Virus record (IMG/VR): IMGVR_UViG_3300028590_000023
Span: 1-51,576 of that record
Direction: 5' to 3' (one strand)
DNA: 51,576 nt
From: a virus
Shown piece by piece: positions 14,135-22,338 of this stretch (position 1 is its first letter; every line of letters starts with the position of its first letter). The notes under the pieces were generated by a model. It saw nothing but the letters and a program-made list of their open reading frames with translations. It made no database searches and was not told the origin of the DNA. The translations under genes and the position numbers were made by a program.

Positions 14135-15283
14135 GTGCTAATCCTAGGGTCAGCTAATAGGCTTCAGGCAGCTAAGGCTGACGTTAAAGCCGCTGAAACA
14201 TTCTTGACGGAACTGGGCTTTAGTGGCCTAAGATTCAAAAGCAGTAAGGACGACATCATCCAGTTTGCCTACAAGGCTTATGATAAAGCGCAGGTTACCA
14301 AGCACTTAGGTGCCCCTAAGGCTGCTTCTACAGGCATTCGCTATAGATTCGGTAACCAAGGGGTTGTGGCTATATTCCCGAATCGGGTAGTCCTAAAGAA
14401 TAGCAAACGCACCAAACCAGCTAAGCCTGAGCCTAAAACAGGTACGATGAATGACGATGATAAAGTTCCACTGGTCCACATCACTGAGGCACTGCATAAA
14501 GAATACCAGAGGGCCCAGACTAATCCTAGCGCCCGACTGAAGTTCTGTACTGATCTTTGGAAGTATTTCAATACTACCAAGTTTGGGTCTAAACTTGGGA
14601 TGCCTAACATACGGTTACTCAAGAATGTCGCTGGCACCTCATTTAGAACACGTGGGTACTGGAATCCGTCTAACCGTAAATTAGCCGTTAGCCCTCGGTT
14701 GTTCAATGCCAGCCAGGAGTTCTTCGTCGAGACTTTCCTGCATGAGATGTGTCACCAAGCGGTTAGTGAGATCGATAGGAAGATAGAGTATGAGAATCAA
14801 AGCCATGGTCCGCTATGGGCGTCGTGGATGCGTAAAGTAGGCTTGAATCCCTTACGATTTGATCCCGTAGGGAACGCGACCTACATGACAGACAAAGAGA
14901 GGGACCACTACAACAAAACTCGTGACCAATATAAAGATGCTCTTTACGAGCTAATTAGGTTGGGCCTGAAGCAAACTACACCTGCGGAGCACAAGGCTGT
15001 AACCTTCGTAAACGATGGGCAGCTTATCGATGGTGTATGTGTATGTCCAGCACCGGGTAAAAAGTGGGCTGTGCTGCCTGTTGACACCATAAACTCTTAT
15101 ACACAGGGCTCCCTAAAGTGGTTCAAGATTGGCACCGGGCACCTGTACCAAGCCAGACCTACGTCCATATACTTCACCAAATACGATAGACTTGCGAATC
15201 TCATTAAGAACTTCTATGAGCAAAAGGAAAACGAAAGGTTCTTGAGACGGGAAAAGAAACATAGGCAGGAATGGGGTTATTAA
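14135..15283 (+). CDS. Tagged SprT-like zinc metallopeptidase
   Basis: I prefer the GTG at 14135 over the TTG at 14129 because AAGGGG is six bases upstream of it. The 382-residue product starts MLILGSANRLQAAK (tag variant). Residues 20-110 form a separate N-terminal region with a basic Pro/Lys linker. A SprT-like domain follows: KLAVSPRLF then FVETFLHEMCHQAVSEID (HExxH at about 203-207) and SHGPLWASWMRKVGLNP, supplying the third ligand His at about 224. SprT/Spartan proteins cleave DNA-bound proteins; phage versions are little studied. The C-terminus has no recognisable domain. Confidence 0.75.
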   Translation: MLILGSANRLQAAKADVKAAETFLTELGFSGLRFKSSKDDIIQFAYKAYDKAQVTKHLGAPKAASTGIRYRFGNQGVVAIFPNRVVLKNSKRTKPAKPEPKTGTMNDDDKVPLVHITEALHKEYQRAQTNPSARLKFCTDLWKYFNTTKFGSKLGMPNIRLLKNVAGTSFRTRGYWNPSNRKLAVSPRLFNASQEFFVETFLHEMCHQAVSEIDRKIEYENQSHGPLWASWMRKVGLNPLRFDPVGNATYMTDKERDHYNKTRDQYKDALYELIRLGLKQTTPAEHKAVTFVNDGQLIDGVCVCPAPGKKWAVLPVDTINSYTQGSLKWFKIGTGHLYQARPTSIYFTKYDRLANLIKNFYEQKENERFLRREKKHRQEWGY

Positions 15284-15585
15284 TGAAACGCTTTAATGCT
15301 CGTATAAAAACGAATGGCTATGGGGTGGCTAAAATCAAACGGGCCACCTACAACTCCAATACGGGCTTCTCCAAAACCAGCGACTGGTGGTCATTAAGGG
15401 CTGAGGTGTGGAAGCGTGATGGTGGTCACTGCGTCCCCTGTGGGAAAGCCGGTAAGCGTGTGAAAGGCAAGGACGTTCATCATATTATACCTCTAGGTAG
15501 AGGTGGAACTACTACCAAAGCCAATTTGATTACAGTGTGTGAAGACTGCCATGATAAACGCCATCCAGGGCACCCTAAGAGGTAA
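15283..15585 (+). CDS. HNH endonuclease
   Basis: A 100-residue HNH protein. The ATG overlaps the stop of the peptidase gene (TAATG). The N-terminus MKRFNARIKTNGYG is basic and only faintly resembles the tag. The HNH core covers residues 44-95: WKRDGGHCVPCGKAGKR with the first Cys pair (C50, C53), DVHHIIPLGRGG (catalytic His66/67), N81 in KANLITVCEDCHDKRH, and the second Cys pair with His90/His94. It is the minimal zinc-braced HNH domain, as in McrA-like and homing nucleases. It may cut host DNA or act as a mobile endonuclease. Confidence 0.85.
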   Translation: MKRFNARIKTNGYGVAKIKRATYNSNTGFSKTSDWWSLRAEVWKRDGGHCVPCGKAGKRVKGKDVHHIIPLGRGGTTTKANLITVCEDCHDKRHPGHPKR

Positions 15586-15587
15586 AA

Positions 15588-16103
15588 ATGATCCCGCTTA
15601 ATGCCGTCACTAGACTACAACGCCCACTTGAGTTTGTTGAGGAACTTTTCAATTACTTAGAAGGTGATAAAGTCTCAGACCAATGGGTTGCTGAGGTAAC
15701 TAAACGCCGTGATAAATGCCCAACCATACTGTATCGAATGGTGTTACTTTCAGAGAAGACCAAGCTAGACATTGGCAAGGAAATTAAGCTCAAGTCTAAA
15801 CCCATTATATCGGCTTCAGATAACCGTATGAATGCTTTATACGCTGGATGTTCTTATCATCATGACCATGGTACTAGGTTAACGGGAAAGCAAATAGCGC
15901 TCGTTAGTATTAAAAATCCACATTGCTTTATGTCTTATAGAGAGCTAAAGAAACTCGTTAAGCAGAATTCCTATGTTGTAAATCGTTTGAATAAAGAGCG
16001 GGAGTATATAATTGACGGTCACAATATTAAGGGCACGGTTTTGTCGATAAAGAGTATACACCTTATTAGCGATGAGCTTTATAAAGGTTTCAAACTGATA
16101 TGA
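15588..16103 (+). CDS. Second tagged mono-ADP-ribosyltransferase-like protein
   Basis: A 171-residue paralogue of the protein at 10836, starting MIPLNAVTRLQRP (tag). The R-S-E landmarks are preserved: Arg50 in ILYRMVLL, Ser75-Ala-Ser77 in KPIISASDNR, and E137-x-E139 in NKEREYIIDG. Blocks such as NALYAGCSYHHD and QIALVSIKNPHC align with NAVYAGSSYHAD and QLALVSIQNPKC in the other copy. The N-terminal region between tag and domain is shorter. Two such enzymes recall the multiple ADP-ribosyltransferases of T4 (Alt, ModA, ModB), suggesting different targets. Confidence 0.7.
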   Translation: MIPLNAVTRLQRPLEFVEELFNYLEGDKVSDQWVAEVTKRRDKCPTILYRMVLLSEKTKLDIGKEIKLKSKPIISASDNRMNALYAGCSYHHDHGTRLTGKQIALVSIKNPHCFMSYRELKKLVKQNSYVVNRLNKEREYIIDGHNIKGTVLSIKSIHLISDELYKGFKLI

Positions 16104-16312
16104 TTAAGTTAGACGCCGCTGCACGAATATCTCTGTCGAAGATGTCCAAGCCAGAGAAGCTCAAGTTTTATAATGACAAGTTGAATTGGAAGAAGACGCA
16201 ATTGATAAAGCTTTCCAAAGAAACTGCGCCTGTAACGTACAAGTTAATCCAGCAGCAGATCAACAATATCAAAGACAGACTTACCAAACTTAGACAACCG
16301 AAGAAGGTGTGA
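16100..16312 (+). CDS. Tagged small basic helical protein, 70 aa
   Basis: Starts MIKLDAAARISLSKM (tag variant with Asp for Asn). The rest is one or two Lys-rich helices (KPEKLKFYNDKLNWKKTQLI; QQQINNIKDRLTKLRQPKKV). The ATG overlaps the preceding stop. High positive charge would suit binding to packaged DNA, which is inference. Confidence 0.65.
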   Translation: MIKLDAAARISLSKMSKPEKLKFYNDKLNWKKTQLIKLSKETAPVTYKLIQQQINNIKDRLTKLRQPKKV

Positions 16313-16314
16313 CC

Positions 16315-16680
16315 ATGAAAGATCAGCTACGAAACTTTATAACGCTCTTCCTCCAACTTAATGCGGAACCCGCTGACTTCCAAGTCCATGCACTGGCCGA
16401 AGCTCTTGGTTGCGATAAAGAGACTCTGGAAGGCGTCATCTATGCTATGCTCGGGCGTGAGGTCAACAACGAAGTTACGGCTTCTGAGGAAGAGGTTCTG
16501 GAAGACGTTTATCCGCCTGACCAGATATCCGTGAACGATATAACACTTAATGACAGCGCACCTACAGCCCCGGATCCGGACTATACTTCTGATGACGGCG
16601 TGGACGCCCTGGATCAAGGTATTGGCGATGCTACAGGTGATCTTCTGATTGACGATGGTGTGCCGGACCGAAGCCTATGA
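16315..16680 (+). CDS. Small acidic protein, 121 aa
   Basis: I choose the ATG at 16315 over the GTG at 16309. The N-terminal half is helical with DFQVHALAEALGCDKETLEG and VIYAML, a block I associate with small head-gene-neighbouring proteins of other phages. The C-terminal half is acidic and disordered (PTAPDPDYTSDDGVDALDQG). It lies between the tagged island and an unknown 234-residue protein. Confidence 0.55.
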   Translation: MKDQLRNFITLFLQLNAEPADFQVHALAEALGCDKETLEGVIYAMLGREVNNEVTASEEEVLEDVYPPDQISVNDITLNDSAPTAPDPDYTSDDGVDALDQGIGDATGDLLIDDGVPDRSL

Positions 16681-17381
16681 AAGACTATTTCCTGTCCAGT
16701 TTAGGCATCTTGGATACCGATCAAGTGCGGTCACCAACTAAAGATGCCTTCCCGTTGGCTTTCAATGTCAACAACCACAGGGTGTGGGATGCAGTTATTC
16801 AGGGCTTTAAGCAGACCGATAATCCAGCAGCCGATTGGTCCGCTGCCATCCACTTGTATATAGAACGTTGCGTTGGTCAAGGTCTTTACCCCTTTTCGAA
16901 CGTGCACCAGAGCTCTAATGATTCAATACTTAGGGAGCTCAATGATGGCCGTAAAGCCGTAGTCAAGTTCATGAACCTTAGCCGTATTCTTCAGCTTATC
17001 AATCTGAGCTCCACGACTAGGCAAGTGAAGATGACCAACACGGGATTTTGTCTTAAAGTGAGTGGCAAGGCAAAGCTGAAGGATCCATCGTTTCCCCAGT
17101 GGTTGACTAAGATACCCATGCCTGGCTTTCAGATCCTGAAGGTTGATGAGCGCTATATAAAGAACCTTAGCGGTACGACCACTATAATCGCATATAACGA
17201 GGGCGCTAACTTGCCAGATCGATGGCACCTAGGCTACGAGATTATCGTCAATAGGTTCCCCGATATACCAGGCAACCAACTACCATCTAGAGCGGAGTTA
17301 GAGAAGTTCATTCTGACCACCCTCTGGATGCCCATCTTGAAAGCCCATAGACCACAAGGCTTTCACCACAGACTCATATGA
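16677..17381 (+). CDS. Unknown protein, 234 aa, probable virion component
   Basis: A mixed alpha/beta protein (AFNVNNHRVWDAVIQGFKQT; FCLKVSGKAKLKDPSFPQWL; LGYEIIVNRFPDIPGNQLPS) with no enzymatic motif. It ends just before the strong terminator at 17387 and its ATG overlaps the previous stop. Structural role is inferred only from neighbourhood. Confidence 0.5.
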   Translation: MKDYFLSSLGILDTDQVRSPTKDAFPLAFNVNNHRVWDAVIQGFKQTDNPAADWSAAIHLYIERCVGQGLYPFSNVHQSSNDSILRELNDGRKAVVKFMNLSRILQLINLSSTTRQVKMTNTGFCLKVSGKAKLKDPSFPQWLTKIPMPGFQILKVDERYIKNLSGTTTIIAYNEGANLPDRWHLGYEIIVNRFPDIPGNQLPSRAELEKFILTTLWMPILKAHRPQGFHHRLI

Positions 17382-17386
17382 TCACC

Positions 17387-17426
17387 AAGGGGCGATAATC
17401 GCATGATTATCGCCCCTTTCCTTTTT
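17387..17426 (+). terminator. Strong rho-independent terminator
   Basis: AAGGGGCGATAAT pairs perfectly with ATTATCGCCCCTT across a six-base CGCATG loop, followed by a T-rich tract. It ends the transcription unit starting at 6443 and directly precedes another AATTTTAT promoter-like site. Confidence 0.9.
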
Positions 17427-17430
17427 CTGC

Positions 17431-17441
17431 AATTTTATGCG
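17431..17441 (+). promoter_or_regulatory. Candidate phage promoter, AATTTTATGCG
   Basis: AATTTTATGCG follows the terminator at 17387 by five bases and precedes the giant helicase gene. The nearest in-frame ATG (17437) lies inside the motif, which favours the downstream start at 17464. Same core as at 6443 and 47949. Confidence 0.55.
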
Positions 17442-17463
17442 GAATATACCACCGAGGACGATT

Positions 17464-20400
17464 ATGACACTTCGTAAGACTACCAATCTGGTCATTCCGC
17501 CAGAGCTTAAACTGCCGCGTAAGGAGCTTAAATCAGGCTTCATGTATCTGTATAACAAAGGCTATTCGTCCCTCCCACCTTCGTTCTTGAACAAGCTGTG
17601 GGTATCCACGATATTTCCTAGCATTGCGGAGCAGCCTTCTTTTGGCAAGAACCGTAGGAATTTGAGGGCCCTTGTTGCTCGGCTTGTAAAGGTTATACCT
17701 GCCGGGTTGATGAAGCTCAAGAAGGTGAACGATCCCGCAGATCCTCATTTTGTGGTTTCCATTCCGGTATTTAAGTTGTTCTTAGACCCAGAGCGTATGG
17801 GTCAATACTTAGCGGACTTGGTAGATAAAATAGAGGCCCCTGCAGATGGCTCACCTTGGAACCCCTATGCCGGCAGCAAGGTCAACGAGGTATCTGGGGG
17901 TCTAGTACCTGCTGCCCAGGCTATCCTGAACATCAAGAACCTGGATGCTAAGGCTCGGGCAGCGCTGTCCGAGACCTTTCTGGGTTTCCGCCTTGTACCC
18001 AAAGACGTGGATACTCTGGTCTATTTGGACTTCAAGATCTCTAAGCCCATTGCAGAGCAGTTAACCACCTCTTATTGGATTGAGATTCGAAACATTGATC
18101 TCTACCCGCTGCTCCTCCAATGGACTACAACTTATTTCGGCTTCACGGGCCCCGCACCTTTATCCGCATTTCCGGTATCCAAGATCGCCCGTACTTTGCC
18201 CTCGCTTCAGAACAACCAGATTCGAGTCAACGAACACTCCCTGTCTATTGGACCCGACGGTACTGCTTATTGGCTGCCCAAGGAATTGGACAATACAGGT
18301 CGTTATGAGGATCTCTATAGCCAAGTAGGTGATAAGGGTGACGATAGCTTCCAATTGGTAGACGTGACAGAAGCTGATTCCTTATCCATAGATGGCGATG
18401 AAGGGCATATAACGAAGTTACCTCGTAACATACCGGTCTTAATGGATTGGCAGAACAACAAGTATAGCTACACAACCTCTACTGGTATGTTGAAGGTTCA
18501 GGACTTGGCTCGCTTTAAGATAGCCGACTCCTCGCATGTCGTCAACCTGTTAGACAAGCCTTCGAGTATCAAGACCCTCAAGACCATTGTCAATATGGCT
18601 GACTCATCTGGGTTGAGTACAACCCCTAGCCAATACTTTGTGGCAGAAGAGACCCAACAGTTGATCAAAGAGAATCCAAATGCCGCTCCAACTTTGGTGA
18701 AATCACCTAACATGCTCGACTACATGGTAGACGCCCTAAACTTCTACCGTATGGAAGAGGGCATGCATCCTGATGATCCTGTGCCTTGGAAAGACTTCAA
18801 TCTAGGAGGCCCTGTTTCCCTGAGACCTATTGCGAGGTTCATGCAAGCCGCTTTGCCTGCAATACTGGATCACCTTGATGCGGTCAATACTAAATATGCG
18901 GTATCGACAGTCAGCACACATTTGGCTATAGTAACGATGGTTGCCAAGTACGGCGCTGAGAACTATGGAGACACACTCCTAAAGAGTAATTCGATTCGGG
19001 AGGCTGCTCAGAACCAAGGCGTCGACCCTGATTGGGAACCACCAGCCATACCGTTGTTGTCCGATAAGATCGGCATGTTGCCACACCAGAAGAAGGTCAG
19101 AAACTTGCTGAAAGGTAGCCCTGACTTCGCTATTCTGCCTGTGCAGGCGGGTGGTGGTAAGTCGGTATTGTCTATCACAGACGTTCTGTACGAGATCAAG
19201 AACGCCACTAATGCGCCGTACCTTATCCTGTGTCCGCCGCACCTGGTAGCCCAGTACGTGAAGGAGATAGTGTTCTTCACCAATGGTAAGCTTAATGTGG
19301 TATCGATCAACTCCTATGCTATTGACCGCAATGGCTTTCCAAGGCTCACCAAGTTGTTGGAAGGTGCGCCCCGCAATACTGTAGTGGTCTGCGACTATGA
19401 CGTTCTGCGGTACAGGCAGGATGAGGTGTGCTATGGCACGACCCCGATAAAGGTCTATCCAGTTATCGAATTCTTGCGGCAGTTCTCCTTTGGCTACGCA
19501 ATGCTGGACGAATCGCAGTCGGTAAAGAATGATTCGGCTCGTACTCGTGCTTGTATGGCACTTATTGCTGACATACCGAAGAAGAGGTTGGCTTCTGGTA
19601 CAATGGCCCACGATTCACCTTCCGATTTGGCTCTCCAAATAGCGATGCTTGACCCAACTCTGTTTGGTGATCGTAAGGAGTTTAATGAGCGCTTTGGTGC
19701 CGAAGTTAAGGGTGATCGTGTTATCAAGTGGAAGCCAGGGGCTCAGCTTGAGATCATGCGAATGATCAAGAGCCGGATTGTAGTCGCAGGCGCTATGCGT
19801 AAAGAATGGGCCGCGTTGCTTCCTAAAGCACATGAGCAATTCCACAAGGTAGAGCTTACAGAAGCCCAATATAATGTGTACCAATCGATCTTGACCGAGA
19901 CGTTGGATCGCATTAGAGAAGACGCCAAGAATAATAAAGGGTTGGCCAAGCTTCTGGCACCTGTAGTCGGTGCTAAACCGGATGAAGATGCCGAAGACGC
20001 ACCGTTGGCTGATTCTGAAGATCAAGCCGACACGATGGATGAATTTGAAGACGAAGACCTGGCAGCGTTGCTGACGCCCTACTTGGCTCGTCTCGAACAG
20101 TTCATTACGGCGCCTGCAAAAGACCCGTTGGGAGATAAGCTACTGAAGGGCGTAGATCGGATGTCACCTAAGGTAGCTAAGATCGTGGAGCGCGTTAAGT
20201 TGCACCTGGATCAGAATCTCCCGGGTAAAGTACTGGTTTTCACGAACTATGTGGAATCTGCCGAAGAGATCTTTGACGCCTTCCCTCCGGAACTGAAATC
20301 ACAGGGCTTGCTGTATGTAGCGTCTCAGAAGGTAGAGATTGGTGCGGCCTTCGAGCGTGACCCCCAGAAGAAGTGGATGGTCGGTGTTGAGCAATCAATG

Positions 20401-21978
20401 AACACTGGCTTGAACTTGCAGTTCGTGGCCCGTTTGGTTCGCGTTGAAACCGTCTGGAACCCAGGTACACTGGAACAAGGTAACAGCCGGGTCAATCGTC
20501 CTGAACTCAAGAAGACGGATATTCGTGGCGAAATTTACTACGACTGGGTGGTAGCGGATAGAACAATCGATATCACCAAGATCAGCCGCTTGATATCCAA
20601 GATTGTGGCCATAGCTAAGTTCGAAAACACGGACAACGTAGCCTACGAGAGCATACCGGATGTTCCTGTTATCAAGATGACGCTGGACAGCATCGAGAGC
20701 ATGAACTCGTGGTCAGAGAATCTCAAGGAATATGCGGATGCTTACCGCGAGTACAAGACGGTACAAGCAGAAGAGTATGCTGAATACCGAGAGAAACACG
20801 GTGAACTCAAACTAGAGAAATTGACCATAGCTGAAACACCGAAAGATGCCAAGCTTATGGGTACGGTACCTTATACCCCGGGCCTTGAAATCTACGGTGC
20901 GGATGAAATGGGTCTGGTACGTCTAGACGAGCACTTGAGGCAGAATACGTTCGAGGACGGTGAAGAAGGTGAGGAAGAGGACGAAGATAAGGCTTCTAGC
21001 TCTGACCTAGTTGACGCGATAATAGGCCAGAGGGTTCATACAGAGTTTGGTGACGGCGTGATCAAGAGCGTTATGATGACCAATCGAATGGTCAACGTAA
21101 GTCTTGATTCTGGCTACCTAATTCGTGTACGGCTAAGCTCTGCGTTCTTGATCACAAGGCCTACTACATCGACTAAGGATATCAGGAATCAGTTACTGAA
21201 GTCTGTAGGTGAATTGGAGCTTACTGCACCACTGGACGTACCGGCACAGAAGTTCCGGATCGATAATGCGGCAGCCCGCAAGGCTCTTAAAGATCAGATC
21301 CAGAAGGAGAAGGAAGCTCAGAAGAAGGCTAAAGAGAAACTTGCTTCGTTGTCTGTGGAGCTCACATTCAACATATCGAATGGATTCTTGGGCATCACTT
21401 ACTTCGAGAACGAAGACAACCCTGAGGCGGCTAATGCTTTGCAAGCCCTAGGTTTCAGACCAACCGAACAGTTTGCATATGCGTTGGTTAAGACACCACG
21501 ACAACTGCTCCAGCAATTTAATGTTTGGAAAGACAAAGGCTATACCTTAGATAAGGCATTCCACGGTAATGTTTCTGAAGCTTTCCGGGACCTGTATAAG
21601 TTGATGGAAAAGGGTAGGTTGAAATCAAGGAACGTGGACTTCAACTTCTCTACAAAGAACGAGCTGAAGAACTTCTACAGAATGGAAGTGAAGCCATCAA
21701 CAGACGATAAGGCCATCAAACCTTATCCGATGATTGAAGATGGGCAGGCTTATATAGTGTTGCCCCTGCGTGGTCAACCTGCGTCTAGGAAAGCAATACA
21801 GGTTAGGGCACCTGGAGTTCGTTGGCAGATGTCCACACCGTCTTTAGTCTATTATGGTCTTGGTCTAGCAGCTACTGGTAAGATGATTCAGAAGATTATG
21901 GAGAATGGTATTACCATAAGTAATCTGAAAGAAGTTAAGTCTGACTTTAAGAAGCTGCGTAAGGTCTCAACTCGTTAA
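17464..21978 (+). CDS. Giant SNF2-type superfamily 2 helicase/ATPase, 1504 aa
   Basis: The start at 17464 is preferred because a GAGGA site lies 9 bases upstream. The first 540 residues have no recognisable domain. The ATPase core follows: LPHQKKVRNLL, PVQAGGGKSVLSI (Walker A, about 560-568), ILCPPHLVAQYVKEI (Ia), MLDESQSVKN (DESQ box, about 680), ASGTMAHDSPSDL (III). Lobe 2 has VLVFTNYVESAEEI, GVEQSMNTGLNLQF (about 974) and EQGNSRVNRP (VI), the SNF2 arrangement. A charged acidic linker splits the lobes (about 845-870), and a coiled coil (KDQIQKEKEAQKKAKEK) lies near 1275. It sits between virion genes and away from the replication block, which recalls the packaged DarB helicase of P1 that protects DNA from restriction; that role is inference. 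Confidence 0.85.
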   Translation: MTLRKTTNLVIPPELKLPRKELKSGFMYLYNKGYSSLPPSFLNKLWVSTIFPSIAEQPSFGKNRRNLRALVARLVKVIPAGLMKLKKVNDPADPHFVVSIPVFKLFLDPERMGQYLADLVDKIEAPADGSPWNPYAGSKVNEVSGGLVPAAQAILNIKNLDAKARAALSETFLGFRLVPKDVDTLVYLDFKISKPIAEQLTTSYWIEIRNIDLYPLLLQWTTTYFGFTGPAPLSAFPVSKIARTLPSLQNNQIRVNEHSLSIGPDGTAYWLPKELDNTGRYEDLYSQVGDKGDDSFQLVDVTEADSLSIDGDEGHITKLPRNIPVLMDWQNNKYSYTTSTGMLKVQDLARFKIADSSHVVNLLDKPSSIKTLKTIVNMADSSGLSTTPSQYFVAEETQQLIKENPNAAPTLVKSPNMLDYMVDALNFYRMEEGMHPDDPVPWKDFNLGGPVSLRPIARFMQAALPAILDHLDAVNTKYAVSTVSTHLAIVTMVAKYGAENYGDTLLKSNSIREAAQNQGVDPDWEPPAIPLLSDKIGMLPHQKKVRNLLKGSPDFAILPVQAGGGKSVLSITDVLYEIKNATNAPYLILCPPHLVAQYVKEIVFFTNGKLNVVSINSYAIDRNGFPRLTKLLEGAPRNTVVVCDYDVLRYRQDEVCYGTTPIKVYPVIEFLRQFSFGYAMLDESQSVKNDSARTRACMALIADIPKKRLASGTMAHDSPSDLALQIAMLDPTLFGDRKEFNERFGAEVKGDRVIKWKPGAQLEIMRMIKSRIVVAGAMRKEWAALLPKAHEQFHKVELTEAQYNVYQSILTETLDRIREDAKNNKGLAKLLAPVVGAKPDEDAEDAPLADSEDQADTMDEFEDEDLAALLTPYLARLEQFITAPAKDPLGDKLLKGVDRMSPKVAKIVERVKLHLDQNLPGKVLVFTNYVESAEEIFDAFPPELKSQGLLYVASQKVEIGAAFERDPQKKWMVGVEQSMNTGLNLQFVARLVRVETVWNPGTLEQGNSRVNRPELKKTDIRGEIYYDWVVADRTIDITKISRLISKIVAIAKFENTDNVAYESIPDVPVIKMTLDSIESMNSWSENLKEYADAYREYKTVQAEEYAEYREKHGELKLEKLTIAETPKDAKLMGTVPYTPGLEIYGADEMGLVRLDEHLRQNTFEDGEEGEEEDEDKASSSDLVDAIIGQRVHTEFGDGVIKSVMMTNRMVNVSLDSGYLIRVRLSSAFLITRPTTSTKDIRNQLLKSVGELELTAPLDVPAQKFRIDNAAARKALKDQIQKEKEAQKKAKEKLASLSVELTFNISNGFLGITYFENEDNPEAANALQALGFRPTEQFAYALVKTPRQLLQQFNVWKDKGYTLDKAFHGNVSEAFRDLYKLMEKGRLKSRNVDFNFSTKNELKNFYRMEVKPSTDDKAIKPYPMIEDGQAYIVLPLRGQPASRKAIQVRAPGVRWQMSTPSLVYYGLGLAATGKMIQKIMENGITISNLKEVKSDFKKLRKVSTR

Positions 21979-21993
21979 TCAAAGGAGAAATAA

Positions 21994-22329
21994 ATGTACG
22001 ATAATATTAAAACCGCGATGACCAATGCAGGTTATGCTGTATCCGAAGGAAGCGACTGGACTCCTGCAGACCAGGTTCTGTACCGGGAATATTGCTACTT
22101 CCGTTTGGGTATCCCTGACATTGGGGCCATCGCTTTGATCTCCTATCCGGCATATTTCCAAGAGCAATACCCGACAGCCTATTCTACCTATGAGGCTGAT
22201 CTGGGTGAAGAAGAGCCTGAGGAGCCGGAAGAGGAACCAGAGGAAGAAGAGACGCCTCCTGAAGAGGAGCCCGAAACACCCCCAGAAGATGAAACTCCAC
22301 CGGACGAAGAAGAGCCGTCTAACCCCTAA
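21994..22329 (+). CDS. Small protein with Glu/Pro-rich C-terminal tail, 111 aa
   Basis: A good AAAGGAGAAATAA site precedes the ATG. Residues 1-65 form a compact helical part (MYDNIKTAMTNAGYAVSEGS; YPTAYSTYEAD). Residues 70-111 are nearly all Glu, Pro, Thr and Asp (EEPEEEPEEEETPPEEEPET), an extended acidic tail. Such tails are usually flexible and can mask basic surfaces. Its place before the head genes suggests an assembly or virion role; function unknown. Confidence 0.6.
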   Translation: MYDNIKTAMTNAGYAVSEGSDWTPADQVLYREYCYFRLGIPDIGAIALISYPAYFQEQYPTAYSTYEADLGEEEPEEPEEEPEEEETPPEEEPETPPEDETPPDEEEPSNP

Positions 22330-22338
22330 GGAGCTTAA

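Noticed and set aside
15283-15330. HNH protein as a carrier of the tag (MKRFNARIKT)
   Set aside because: Only F-N-A-R is shared; the A-x-R-L spacing is missing, so it is not counted among the tagged proteins.
18979-19611. 210-codon open frame on the minus strand within the SNF2 helicase gene
   Set aside because: The plus-strand frame has intact helicase motifs over the same bases; the minus frame has no motif and atypical composition.
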